Source: a bacterium (GTDB lineage Bacteria > Caldisericota > Caldisericia > B22-G15). Taken from it: a stretch of DNA of 19,398 nt. Positions 6,960-15,072 of the stretch are shown here, piece by piece. The notes below the pieces were generated by a model, which saw nothing but the letters and a program-made list of their open reading frames with translations, was not told where the DNA came from and ran no database searches. The stretch is from NCBI GenBank assembly GCA_012517755.1, contig JAAYUH010000105.1, forward strand, positions 1 to 19,398, written 5' to 3'. Both the position numbers and the translations under genes were made by a program. Each line of letters begins with the position of its first letter. The first letter of the stretch is position 1.

Positions 6960-7193
6960 GTCATTCTCATGTTCACAATAGCGGGAAAAAAGGGAATCCA
7001 TTCCTTTTATTTGTCATTCCCGTGTAAGCGGGAATCCAGTTCCTCTATTTCGTCATTCCCGTGAAAAACGGGAATCTAGTATCTCCATTTTGTCATTCCC
7101 GTGTTAACACCTCCATTTTTGTTATTCCCGTGTAATCGGGAATCCAGTATCTCCCAATTTTGTCATTCCCGTGTAAACGGGAATCCAGTATTT
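6960..7193. repeat. Tandem array of ~40-bp ATTCCC...GGGAAT (dRS3-like) repeats
   Basis: Six copies of a unit of the form GTCATTCCCGTGTAA-CGGGAATCCAGTATCTCCATTTT start at 6960, 7013, 7052, 7092, 7121 and 7162; the spacings are 53, 39, 40, 29 and 41. Each complete unit has an inverted repeat ATTCCCG...CGGGAAT with a loop of about 4-6 nt. The first copy is decayed (ATTCTCATG, later GCGGGAAAAAAGGGAATCC), the fourth lost its right half, and copies 2, 3, 5 and 6 are intact. The stretches between the inverted repeats are also conserved, so this is a tandem repeat and not a CRISPR. The core matches the ATTCCCN8GGGAAT design of Neisseria dRS3 and similar repeats in many bacteria. Function is unknown; it could act as recombination site, mRNA stabiliser or passive mobile repeat. 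Confidence 0.85.
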
Positions 7194-7382
7194 TTATTTG
7201 TAACATAAATTCCTGCTTCCATAAGAATAATAGTTTGAATAACTTTTTCAGAAGCCTTATATAAGTATAGTAATATACTTTTAAAAAAATAAGAGTTTTT
7301 ATTGAAAAAACTACCAACTTTTAATACCTTTTATCTACCAACTAATATTGAATAATAGTTTTAAATTTTATAATTTTAATAT

Positions 7383-7490
7383 ATGTATTTAGCTTTTATT
7401 GATGAATCAGAAGATTATGATTTGTAATTTTTAGGTAGCTATTTATTAATCATTTCAGAAATTTTTTTCAGTGATATAATTAAAGAATAA
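7383..7490 (+). pseudogene. Possible remnant of a DUF3800-family gene N-terminus
   Basis: ATG at 7383 opens a 14-codon frame reading MYLAFIDESEDYDL then TAA (7425). DUF3800 proteins, often linked to mobile elements and defence islands, typically begin 'M..AYIDESGD', with the DES acidic motif thought to be catalytic. Reading through the stop in the same frame gives FLGSYLLIISE, similar to the second conserved strand of the family (YFVLGAVIIxE), before another stop at 7488. The match is short, so chance is possible. It would be a decayed insertion whose 3' part is gone, next to the repeat array. Confidence 0.35.
7473..7480 (+). promoter_or_regulatory. Extended -10 promoter of PQQ-propeller gene
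   Basis: TGATATAAT (TG at 7472-7473, TATAAT at 7475-7480) is a perfect -10 with the TGn extension. Upstream, the -35 region is poor (ATTTCA or TTTCAG near 7452-7458). The start would fall at about 7487, leaving a leader of about 30 nt before the ATG at 7517, which is preceded by AAAGGAGA. Confidence 0.7.
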
Positions 7491-7516
7491 AAATATAAAA
7501 AATGAAAGGAGATTTT

Positions 7517-9937
7517 ATGAAAAAATTTTTTTCTTTAGTTTTGATTATCATACTATTAATGAGTCTTAAAATTGTTTTTAGTAGTGAAATTATGTGGAAT
7601 ACATATCGTGGAAATACACAAAGATGGGGTTATTCTGACTCTATTTTTTCTCCTCCATTAATGGAAGCATTTAGATATACTGGTAATGCAAATTTTTCTT
7701 CACCAATTTTCTCAAACGGAAAAATCTTTGTAGGATCTGGAGATAAAAATCTATATTGCTTTGATTCTGAAACTGGTGATGTATTATGGACTTATGAAAC
7801 AGATGGAGCAATAATCGGTGCTCCAACTTATGATGATGGTAAAATTTATTTTGGATGTGTTGATGGTTATTTTTTTTGTTTAGATGAAAATAACCCTCAA
7901 AAATATCTTTGGAGATATATTACATATTCAAAAATATATGTTGCACCTCTTATTGTAGGAAATATTGTATATTTTGGCGCTGATAATGGTCTTGTATATG
8001 CATTTGATAAAATAACAGGCAAAGAAGTATGGAATACTCCATTTTCAACAAATAATAAAATAAATTCAGCAATTTCAGGTGATGAAACATCAATATTTTT
8101 CATTTCTCAGGATGGATGTCTTTATGCTGTTCATCCATTAACAGGTGCTCTTTTATGGAAAAAAACAGTCGGGCCTAATGTTAAATCAACACCAATTATA
8201 AAGGAAAATTATGTTTTTATTTTAAATAGTTCTGGACAACTGCTCGCAATAAATAGAACAACAAAAAATCAGGACTGGTATTATTCATTAAGTCAGGATA
8301 CTGCCACAACTCCTGCGATTTCTGGAGATTTAGCAATAATTCTTGGAAGAAATGGAAAACTTGCCTGTGTTGATTTAAGAACTGGTAAGGCGAGATGGGA
8401 AAGAAATTTACCAGGACAATTTGATACTTCTCCTGTTGTAACAGATAAATATATATTTATAGGAGATAATGCATCAACTTTATATATGCTTTCAATTGAT
8501 AACAATGGCTCAACATCATGGTACGAAAAGTTTGAAAAAGGATTTTTCAATGATTTCTTAATTCAAGATAACAAACTTTACACTACTGGGTTAGATTCCT
8601 CTTTAAGATGTTTTGTATCACAACCTCCACCATCATTAAAAGTTGAACCAATTACTTTAGATTTTGAAGAGGTTGAAGTTAATTCACAAAAAACATTGAG
8701 TTTAAATATAAAAAATGTGGGAGGAGGAACATTAACAGGGAGTCTTGAATCCTCTGTTTATTGGATAAAAATATTTCCAACAGAATTTTCAGGTAATGAT
8801 GTTGTTATAAATGTTACTGTTGATACTAATGGATTTGAGATGGAAAAAAATTACCAAGGAAAAATAACAATAAAATCTAATGGTGGTAATCAAGAAGTCG
8901 CTGTTGTATTAAAAACTGCAAGTTTACCCGCAAAACTATCTGTTACACCTAAGTTACTTGATTATGGAAACATAAATAGAGGTGATAAAAAAACCATACA
9001 GATAAACATTAAAAATTTAGGAGGTGGAAAACTTTTTGGAACTTTATCAACTAACGTTAATTGGATAGAATTTGAAACAACAAATTTTGAAGGAAATAAT
9101 CTACTAATAAATGTAACTTTAAATGCTTCTAACCTAACTCCGAATCAAAAGTATAAAGGTTTTATTTATGTTGAATCAAATGGAGGTAAAGAAACTGTAG
9201 AAATAAATATAAATGTAGTTGAACCCAATCCTGAAATTTATGTTGATACAAATACATTGAATTTTGGAGAAGTTAAAAAAGGAGATTCAGTAACCAAAAT
9301 GTTTGTCATTTCAAATAGAGGTGGAGGACTTTTGACTGGGACTATCTCAACTTCTCAATCCTGGATAATTTTAAGTGAAAAAACATTTTCAGGAAACGAA
9401 TTTAGAATTCAGGTAACAATAAATAGTTCCAATTTAAAAGAAAATGAAATTTCATATGGAAAAATTGAAATAAGTTCTAATGGTGGAGCCTATACAATTG
9501 AAGTGTATGTGAAGGTATTATCAAAAGAAGAAAAGCCTGAAAAAATTGTTATTGTTTTACAGATTGGAAATAAAACTATGTATGTAAATAATGTTTCTCA
9601 ACAGATTGATGTTCCACCAACTATTATTGAGGGAAGAACTCTTTTACCTATAAGATATGTTGTTGAGCCACTTGGAGCAAAAATTTTCTGGGATGATGTA
9701 GAAAGAAGAGTTACTATTGAATTTAAGGATATAACTATTGATTTATGGATAGGTAAAAGTACTGCTAAAGTTAATGGAAAAGATAGGGCAATTGATCCAA
9801 GCAATCCAAAGGTTGCGCCACTTATTATTTCTGGAAGAACTATGCTTCCAGTTAGATTTGTTGCTGAAAATTTAGGATGTGATGTGGGATGGGATCCTGA
9901 TACAAGAGAGGTTACGATAACTTATCCAAAAGATTAA
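7517..9937 (+). CDS. Exported PQQ-type beta-propeller protein with three Ig-like repeats and a C-terminal stalk domain
   Basis: 806 residues. ATG 7517 is chosen over ATG 7502 because AAAGGAG sits between them and MKK then opens a signal peptide (core about 4-21). Residues about 30-366 form a PQQ/WD-like propeller (repeats such as LYCFDSETGDVLW, VYAFDKITGKEVW, LYAVHPLTGALLW and LACVDLRTGKARW). Three copies of a ~98-residue Ig-like unit follow (about 374-468, 472-567, 573-667), each with 'NxGGGxLxGxL', a conserved Trp-Ile and SNGG, resembling ASH/HYDIN-type domains. Residues 678-804 hold two half-repeats of the copper-amine-oxidase-N-like stalk domain ('GRTLLPIRYVVEPLGA' and 'GRTMLPVRFVAENLG'). 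No C-terminal anchor is seen. The likely role is surface binding or adhesion scaffolding; no catalytic residues are recognised, and 'PQQ-type' describes the fold only. Confidence 0.9.
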   Translation: MKKFFSLVLIIILLMSLKIVFSSEIMWNTYRGNTQRWGYSDSIFSPPLMEAFRYTGNANFSSPIFSNGKIFVGSGDKNLYCFDSETGDVLWTYETDGAIIGAPTYDDGKIYFGCVDGYFFCLDENNPQKYLWRYITYSKIYVAPLIVGNIVYFGADNGLVYAFDKITGKEVWNTPFSTNNKINSAISGDETSIFFISQDGCLYAVHPLTGALLWKKTVGPNVKSTPIIKENYVFILNSSGQLLAINRTTKNQDWYYSLSQDTATTPAISGDLAIILGRNGKLACVDLRTGKARWERNLPGQFDTSPVVTDKYIFIGDNASTLYMLSIDNNGSTSWYEKFEKGFFNDFLIQDNKLYTTGLDSSLRCFVSQPPPSLKVEPITLDFEEVEVNSQKTLSLNIKNVGGGTLTGSLESSVYWIKIFPTEFSGNDVVINVTVDTNGFEMEKNYQGKITIKSNGGNQEVAVVLKTASLPAKLSVTPKLLDYGNINRGDKKTIQINIKNLGGGKLFGTLSTNVNWIEFETTNFEGNNLLINVTLNASNLTPNQKYKGFIYVESNGGKETVEININVVEPNPEIYVDTNTLNFGEVKKGDSVTKMFVISNRGGGLLTGTISTSQSWIILSEKTFSGNEFRIQVTINSSNLKENEISYGKIEISSNGGAYTIEVYVKVLSKEEKPEKIVIVLQIGNKTMYVNNVSQQIDVPPTIIEGRTLLPIRYVVEPLGAKIFWDDVERRVTIEFKDITIDLWIGKSTAKVNGKDRAIDPSNPKVAPLIISGRTMLPVRFVAENLGCDVGWDPDTREVTITYPKD

Positions 9938-11160
9938 ATAGTTTCTTTCTCACAAATATCTTTATATATATAAGCACTTTTTCTTATTTTTCTTTCAAGT
10001 GTCTTAAAATCTACTTCATATAGACCAAATTTCATTGAATATCCCTCCACCCATTCAAAATTATCCATTAAAGACCAGTAAAAATATCCAGCAATATCTA
10101 AGCCTTCTTTTTTTGCTTTTTTTATCTCTTCTATACTTTTTGTTATAAATTCTCCTCTTAATTTATCCTCTTTATCAGCAATTCCATTTTCAGTAATTAT
10201 TATTTTTTTATTATATTTTTTTAAATTTGATAATATTTCGTAAATACCTTCTGGATAATATTCATAACCAAAATCAGTTAATATGGCATCTTTTCTTTTT
10301 TTCTCGTTATACAATTTGAAAGGATGGAATTCAACAAAAGCTCTTGTGTAATAATTAACTCCTATATAATCAATTGAATCTTTTAAATCTGAATAAAATT
10401 CATTATTTCCGACAGGTTTTTTTATATAACCAGATGTAAGAGCATCAAGAATAAGATCGTTATATATAGGTGAAACTTTATTTACAAGAAATTTATCCAT
10501 AAAAAAGTTCCTATAAGGATAAAATAACATCATATTATGAGCAATTGATACCAATGAATCACTCCTGTTCTCTTTTATGATAATATTTGCATACATATGA
10601 GAAAGTATCAAGTTCTTTATTACTTTTAATCCCTTTTTTAGATTTTTTTCACCCGGAGGCCACCAGCCAAAAAAGTAACCAAGAAGAGCTAAAACAACTG
10701 GCTCATTAATTGTAACCCAATATTTAACATAATCCTTGAAATACGGAACAACTTTATTTACAAATCTTTTAAAATAATCTATTGATTCAGGATTTAAAAA
10801 TCCTCCTTTTTCTTTTAACCAGATCGGGATTGTAAAATGATGTAGTGTTAAAAGAGGCTCAATGTTGAGTTTTTTAAGCTCTTTTAACATATCAACATAA
10901 TGTTCTATCTCCTTTTCATCAAACTTACCCTCTTCTTTTTCTATTCTACTCCACTCAATTGAAAATCTATAAGCATTGTTATTTAAAAATTTAATCAATT
11001 TAAAATCTTCTTTATAAAGATGGTAATGATCACAGGCCGGATGTGAAGAATCATTTGTCTTAATCTTTCCCATTTTCTCCCACTCCCACCAATCATTATA
11101 GAAGTTTCCTCCTTCAACCTGATGACTGCTTGTTGCAACTCCCCATAAGAAATTATCCAT
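9934..11160 (-). CDS. Glycoside hydrolase family 1 beta-glucosidase/beta-galactosidase
   Basis: 408 residues, slightly below the usual ~440-450 of bacterial GH1. The N-terminal FLWGVATSSHQVEG is the family's substrate-pocket signature; the acid/base is Glu153 in TINEP and the nucleophile Glu324 in ITENG. 'YFYWSLMDNFEWVEGYSMKFGLYEVD' gives the +/-1 subsite. It retains configuration and releases terminal beta-glucosyl or beta-galactosyl residues. There is no signal peptide, so it is cytoplasmic. ATG 11160 directly abuts the pfkB stop, with AAGGAGG from the last pfkB codons. Its TAA overlaps the convergent propeller gene by 4 nt, and no hairpin terminator is seen. A 6-phospho-specific GH1 is less likely because no PTS gene is near. 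Confidence 0.95.
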   Translation of the reverse strand: MDNFLWGVATSSHQVEGGNFYNDWWEWEKMGKIKTNDSSHPACDHYHLYKEDFKLIKFLNNNAYRFSIEWSRIEKEEGKFDEKEIEHYVDMLKELKKLNIEPLLTLHHFTIPIWLKEKGGFLNPESIDYFKRFVNKVVPYFKDYVKYWVTINEPVVLALLGYFFGWWPPGEKNLKKGLKVIKNLILSHMYANIIIKENRSDSLVSIAHNMMLFYPYRNFFMDKFLVNKVSPIYNDLILDALTSGYIKKPVGNNEFYSDLKDSIDYIGVNYYTRAFVEFHPFKLYNEKKRKDAILTDFGYEYYPEGIYEILSNLKKYNKKIIITENGIADKEDKLRGEFITKSIEEIKKAKKEGLDIAGYFYWSLMDNFEWVEGYSMKFGLYEVDFKTLERKIRKSAYIYKDICEKETI

Positions 11161-12081
11161 TCAGACCTCCTTTACATAGATATTTTTTAAAATATCGTAA
11201 AAAATATTAAAATTAACTTTTCCTCCTTCATATAAGGTTACATTACTTATTGATGCTGATAATCCATATTTTATTGAATCCAAAAAACTCATACCCTCTG
11301 TTATTCCAAATACAAATCCTCCCATAAATGAATCCCCAGCACCAACAGGATTTACAACATTCACATTAAAATCAGAATAGATATGATATGTTTTATTATC
11401 TAAAATAAAGAGTGCTCCCTTTTCTCCTAATGTTATACATATTGATTTAATTTTATATTTACTTTTAATATCTCTTAGATTATTAATAATTTCACTTTTT
11501 TCAATATTAAATGTATTTGAGAATTCATCTTCATTCAGTTTTAGAAAAAATGTATCGCTTGTTTCAAGAAATTTAATTAAAAATTCACCTTTTATGTCAA
11601 GAAATATTTTTTTATTTTTAATAATTGAAATTAAATCGTTGAAAAAATCGAAATCAAGCCCTTTTGGAATGCTTCCTGAGATGATTATATAATTAAACTG
11701 TTCGATTCTTTTATTGATTAAATCTAATAAACCATTACCTTCTTCCTTACTAATTTCAGGACCAACTTCATAAATTTCAATCACATTATTATATTTATCA
11801 ACTATTATATTGCAAACTCTGTTTTCTTTATTAATCTCATAGAGCAGAGGATAGATATATTCTTTTATTAAACCATCTTCTATAAATTTACCATTATACC
11901 CACCTTTAAAGCCAGATACAGTTACAGTTCTATTGAAAGATCTTAAACATCTCGCAACATTAACTCCTTTACCTCCAGGCAGAGAAGAGATAACACTTAC
12001 TCTATTTTCTTTATGAAGAGAAAATTCATCAACTAATAAAACTTTATCAATTGCGAGATTTAAATTAATAGATAAAATCAT
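11161..12081 (-). CDS. PfkB-family sugar-phosphate kinase (1-phosphofructokinase / tagatose-6-phosphate kinase type)
   Basis: 306 residues, close to the ~310 typical of FruK/LacC. It opens with the substrate-binding 'MILSINLNLAIDKV' strand and carries PfkB signature 1 (GGKGVNVARCL, 36-46), GSIPKG (136-141), KLNEDE (181-186) and signature 2 'NPVGAGDSFMGGFVFG' with catalytic base Asp250. The 'N.A.D' opening plus GGKGVNVA mark the hexose-phosphate (FruK, LacC, Pfk-2) branch, not ribokinase. In this operon it may phosphorylate fructose 6-phosphate (closing upper glycolysis) or tagatose 6-phosphate from galactose; the sequence does not decide. ATG overlaps the GH36 stop (ATGA), and no separate ribosome site is visible, so it is translationally coupled. 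Confidence 0.9.
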   Translation of the reverse strand: MILSINLNLAIDKVLLVDEFSLHKENRVSVISSLPGGKGVNVARCLRSFNRTVTVSGFKGGYNGKFIEDGLIKEYIYPLLYEINKENRVCNIIVDKYNNVIEIYEVGPEISKEEGNGLLDLINKRIEQFNYIIISGSIPKGLDFDFFNDLISIIKNKKIFLDIKGEFLIKFLETSDTFFLKLNEDEFSNTFNIEKSEIINNLRDIKSKYKIKSICITLGEKGALFILDNKTYHIYSDFNVNVVNPVGAGDSFMGGFVFGITEGMSFLDSIKYGLSASISNVTLYEGGKVNFNIFYDILKNIYVKEV

Positions 12082-13730
12082 TTTTGGATAAAAACTCTTG
12101 ATTCATGTGGATAAATAAAATTATCATCTCTTTTATTAAAAATTTCATCTCCCTTAATTTCAATCTCCTGCCTTTTATCACTCAAATTAACATAAAGATT
12201 GATGATATTATTTTCAAAAGAGATTTTATATTCAAATAGATAATCATTAAATTTAAAATCAGTTATGTAATAATTTTTTATCTCTTTTAATTTCAATAGA
12301 AGAGAGAAATCATTATCATTTAGATTATATAGAGGATCAGAGAAAAAAATTACATTAGATAGAAAGTAATCTATTATTAGAATTGAATTTCTCTCAAAAC
12401 TATTCAATTTTTTAGGTTTAATAAATACTACATCTGGATCAGATAGAAAAAATTTAGGCGTTGAAATTGTCCTAAAAAGTGTATTTCTTAAAGAATTAAA
12501 TGCTTCTACATTTTCAGAAAAACCAATTAATCTTGTAAAATAATCTTTCCAACCATCTTTTGTATCTGGTCCAATTCTTAAAATATCATAAATTCCATCC
12601 ATTAAAATGTATGGAGCTCCACAACCAAGAATCTTTGAAGCCTTTAATTCCTTTTTTATTTTTTTCATAACAAAGATGTATCTATCGTAAATTGACTCAT
12701 CATTTTTTTTAGTTATATATGAGTTGAAAAAAGCATATAAAAAATCAAGTTTGAATAGTTCAAAACCTTTTTCTTTTAATAGAATCAATTTTTCTAAAAC
12801 ATAGTCAATTGAATCATCTCTATTCATATCAAGAGCATAAAAATATCCACCCCATAAAGGATTAAAACCAACAGGGACAGGTTTTCCATTTTTATTTTTT
12901 AAAATAAGTGGACTTTTTTCTTTAAATATCTTAGAAGATTTCTCAACAGCAAATGGAGCAACCCATATCCCCGGTTTTACATTTTTTTCATTTATTTTTT
13001 CACTGATCTCTTTAAGAGAATCTTTAAATTTTGATTTCTCATTCCAATCACCTATGTAATCCTCCCAACCATCATCAATCTGAAAATAATCAATATTTAT
13101 AGGTAACCTATCAATATAATCTATGTTTTTTATTATTTTTTCCTTATCAATGTTTCTATAGTAGTAATACCAAGATGTCCAACCATAAATTTTTTCATTG
13201 AAATCACCATTCAAGATTGGATTGTCACTCTCTTTTATTAATATTTCAGGAAGAGTTACTTCACCATAAACTTCTTTATCAATTTCCAAATTTATTCTAA
13301 AAAGGTTATCTTTTAAATAAAAATAGGTAAAAATAGATAAATTTTCAGGATAAAAAATCAGATATTTATTATTTTTTAAATAGGTTAAAAAATAACTACA
13401 TTTTTCATCTGGGTCTATTGGATTTAAATAATGATATTTCAGTTCCTTTATAGGTGGATTTCTAAATTTTTTATTTTGTTCTATCAAATAAGATGAAGAC
13501 CAAGAACTGAAACCATTTCTAAATATTTTGGCATTTTCAGGTTCTAATATTTTATATTCAATTACAATTTTTTTTAAATATTTTTTATGTTTTAAAAAAA
13601 GATTTAGTTTTATTTTTTTATCTTCAATTTTATAATCTAAATCTTCATTTTCGCCTTTTTTCTCTTTAAATTCTAAAATTTTATTAAAATAAAATAAAAT
13701 TTTACTAAACCTTAATTGAAATTCATTCAT
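12078..13730 (-). CDS. Alpha-galactosidase, glycoside hydrolase family 36
   Basis: 550 residues, nearly identical in length to Thermotoga maritima GalA (552). An N-terminal beta-sandwich (about 1-175) precedes a (beta/alpha)8 barrel with GWTSWYYYY (183-191), YFQIDDGWE (215-223), IGDW (226-229) and KPGIWVAPF (252-260). The nucleophile is Asp329 in LFKLDF and the acid/base Asp389 in RIGPDT; both are offset by +2 from the TmGalA pair Asp327/Asp387. A C-terminal beta domain follows from about 480. It should hydrolyse alpha-1,6-galactosides such as melibiose and raffinose with retention. No signal peptide, so cytoplasmic. Start overlaps the MFS stop by 8 nt; end overlaps pfkB by 4 nt. Confidence 0.9.
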   Translation of the reverse strand: MNEFQLRFSKILFYFNKILEFKEKKGENEDLDYKIEDKKIKLNLFLKHKKYLKKIVIEYKILEPENAKIFRNGFSSWSSSYLIEQNKKFRNPPIKELKYHYLNPIDPDEKCSYFLTYLKNNKYLIFYPENLSIFTYFYLKDNLFRINLEIDKEVYGEVTLPEILIKESDNPILNGDFNEKIYGWTSWYYYYRNIDKEKIIKNIDYIDRLPINIDYFQIDDGWEDYIGDWNEKSKFKDSLKEISEKINEKNVKPGIWVAPFAVEKSSKIFKEKSPLILKNKNGKPVPVGFNPLWGGYFYALDMNRDDSIDYVLEKLILLKEKGFELFKLDFLYAFFNSYITKKNDESIYDRYIFVMKKIKKELKASKILGCGAPYILMDGIYDILRIGPDTKDGWKDYFTRLIGFSENVEAFNSLRNTLFRTISTPKFFLSDPDVVFIKPKKLNSFERNSILIIDYFLSNVIFFSDPLYNLNDNDFSLLLKLKEIKNYYITDFKFNDYLFEYKISFENNIINLYVNLSDKRQEIEIKGDEIFNKRDDNFIYPHESRVFIQK

Positions 13731-15072
13731 TTTTTTCCATTGATTCTCTTACTTTTGCCATTTTCTCTCTTATTTTTTCAGCATCTCTATTTATAAATAA
13801 AGAGACAACGAAGAATAAAATTCCACAGGGAATCCAGAAAAGAGCAGAAACTTTCATTGAAAAATCAAGGTCTCTTATTGATGATATCAAACCTCCAATA
13901 AATGGACCAAAACCTGCACCAATAGAATCTGTTAAATTAAAGATTGAGGAGATTGCTCCTCTATGTTCAGGAAGGTTGACATTCATTAACATAGCTTTAA
14001 CATTTGGACCAGCAAATGAAATAAAAAATGCGCCTAAAAAACCAAATATGCTTGGTGGTAATATGTCTATGAATGATGGATTAACTTTTCCTGGCCAGTA
14101 GAGAGTTATCATAACTGGTATAACTCCAATTAATTGGGATAAACCACAAAAAATTGGAAGATAACTTCTCTTCTTTAAATAAAGTTTATTGCCAACTATT
14201 CCACCAACAAATTTACCAAAAATTGTTCCAATTCCAAGGATTATTAAAAGAACAGTTCCTAATTGAATTGGATAGTTTTTGTGTCTAAAATAGAAGGTTA
14301 TTAAATAGTATGGAATTATACCCCATGCAACAGTACCAGGTATTCCTTGAATAAATAACCATATATTTGAGGGAATTTTTAGAAGTTCAAGATAATCTTT
14401 TAATTTTATACTACTTTTATATTTAGCACCCTTAATTACAAGTTCTCTAATTTCCTGCTCACCAGCCCCTCTTTCAGGTTCTCTTCCCCATATTATTATT
14501 CCTAAAACAAAGAAAAAATCTGGAACAGAAACTATAATAAATGGTAATCTCCATCCATAAATTGGAGCAAGAAATCCTGCGACAACCATTCCAACTATAA
14601 CTCCAACTGCAATTATTGCATCATACCATGCTTGGGCTCTTGCTCTCTGTTTTTCTGTAAAAAGATCACCAATAATAGAAAAAACAACAGGAACTGTTCC
14701 TCCTATTCCAATTCCTGTTAAAATTCTTAATATTAAAAGTTGAGTGTAATTTTGAGCGAAAGCTGTCAACAAACAAGGTATTTCTCCTAAAAGAATAGCA
14801 AAAACTAATAACCATTTTCTTGAAAATTTATCAGTTAAATATCCCCATAAAAGAGTAACTACTGCAGCAACAAGTGTAAAAGCTGAACCAATAATACCTA
14901 TTTCCCAATCCCCAATTTTAAATTCCTCTTCAATAAACTGAATACTTGGAGACATTACATTCAAATCTGCATTTAAAATTATCCCTGTGAAGAAAAGAAT
15001 GGCAAATAAAAAAAGAACCCCTTTTTTAAAACTGTAAACCTCATCAAGACCGATTAACTGAAAAAATTTCAT
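13723..15072 (-). CDS. Major facilitator superfamily transporter (Spinster-like), presumed sugar importer
   Basis: 449 residues with twelve predicted membrane segments in two bundles and a charged loop at about 197-232. The motif A loop between helices 2 and 3 is GYLTDKFSRK (77-86). The second-half counterpart is weak, but 'LPEHRGAISSIFNLTDSIGAGFGP' (367-390) recalls Spinster/Spns-type MFS proteins. It ends with a charged cytoplasmic tail. It is the only transporter in the operon, placed between hydrolase genes, so proton-coupled uptake of the oligosaccharide cut by them is the simplest role; efflux is possible since the family is mixed. ATG overlaps the preceding stop (ATGA), with GGGAGG in the last codons of the upstream gene. 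Confidence 0.88.
   Translation of the reverse strand: MKFFQLIGLDEVYSFKKGVLFLFAILFFTGIILNADLNVMSPSIQFIEEEFKIGDWEIGIIGSAFTLVAAVVTLLWGYLTDKFSRKWLLVFAILLGEIPCLLTAFAQNYTQLLILRILTGIGIGGTVPVVFSIIGDLFTEKQRARAQAWYDAIIAVGVIVGMVVAGFLAPIYGWRLPFIIVSVPDFFFVLGIIIWGREPERGAGEQEIRELVIKGAKYKSSIKLKDYLELLKIPSNIWLFIQGIPGTVAWGIIPYYLITFYFRHKNYPIQLGTVLLIILGIGTIFGKFVGGIVGNKLYLKKRSYLPIFCGLSQLIGVIPVMITLYWPGKVNPSFIDILPPSIFGFLGAFFISFAGPNVKAMLMNVNLPEHRGAISSIFNLTDSIGAGFGPFIGGLISSIRDLDFSMKVSALFWIPCGILFFVVSLFINRDAEKIREKMAKVRESMEKNE

Larger units (their letters stand above)
6923..7516. other. Non-coding divergent region between tRNA-Val and PQQ-propeller gene
   Basis: About 590 nt without a supported intact gene. It lies between two divergent transcription units. 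From left to right it contains the repeat array (6960-7193), very AT-rich DNA with a small perfect hairpin AAGTATA-GTAA-TATACTT (7263-7280), a direct repeat CTACCAACT (7311-7319 and 7335-7343, 24 nt apart), a possible DUF3800 gene remnant (7383-7490) and the promoter of the rightward gene. No terminator-like hairpin with a clear U-tract was found. Confidence 0.7.

Noticed and set aside
6960..7193. CRISPR array
   Set aside because: The stretches between inverted repeats are themselves repeated, the spacing is irregular, and there are no cas genes; it is a tandem repeat.
7263..7280. Perfect 7-bp hairpin AAGTATA-GTAA-TATACTT as terminator or small RNA
   Set aside because: It is AT-rich, has no clear U-tract on either strand, and no gene ends next to it.
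7093..7317. 74-codon minus-strand frame ending in LDSRLHGND and similar peptides
   Set aside because: The C-terminal peptides are direct translations of the ATTCCCG...CGGGAAT repeats; there is no good ribosome site and no known family.
7502..7516. Five-codon upstream start (ATG 7502) for the propeller protein
   Set aside because: The Shine-Dalgarno AAAGGAG lies between this ATG and ATG 7517, and the signal peptide begins at the second.
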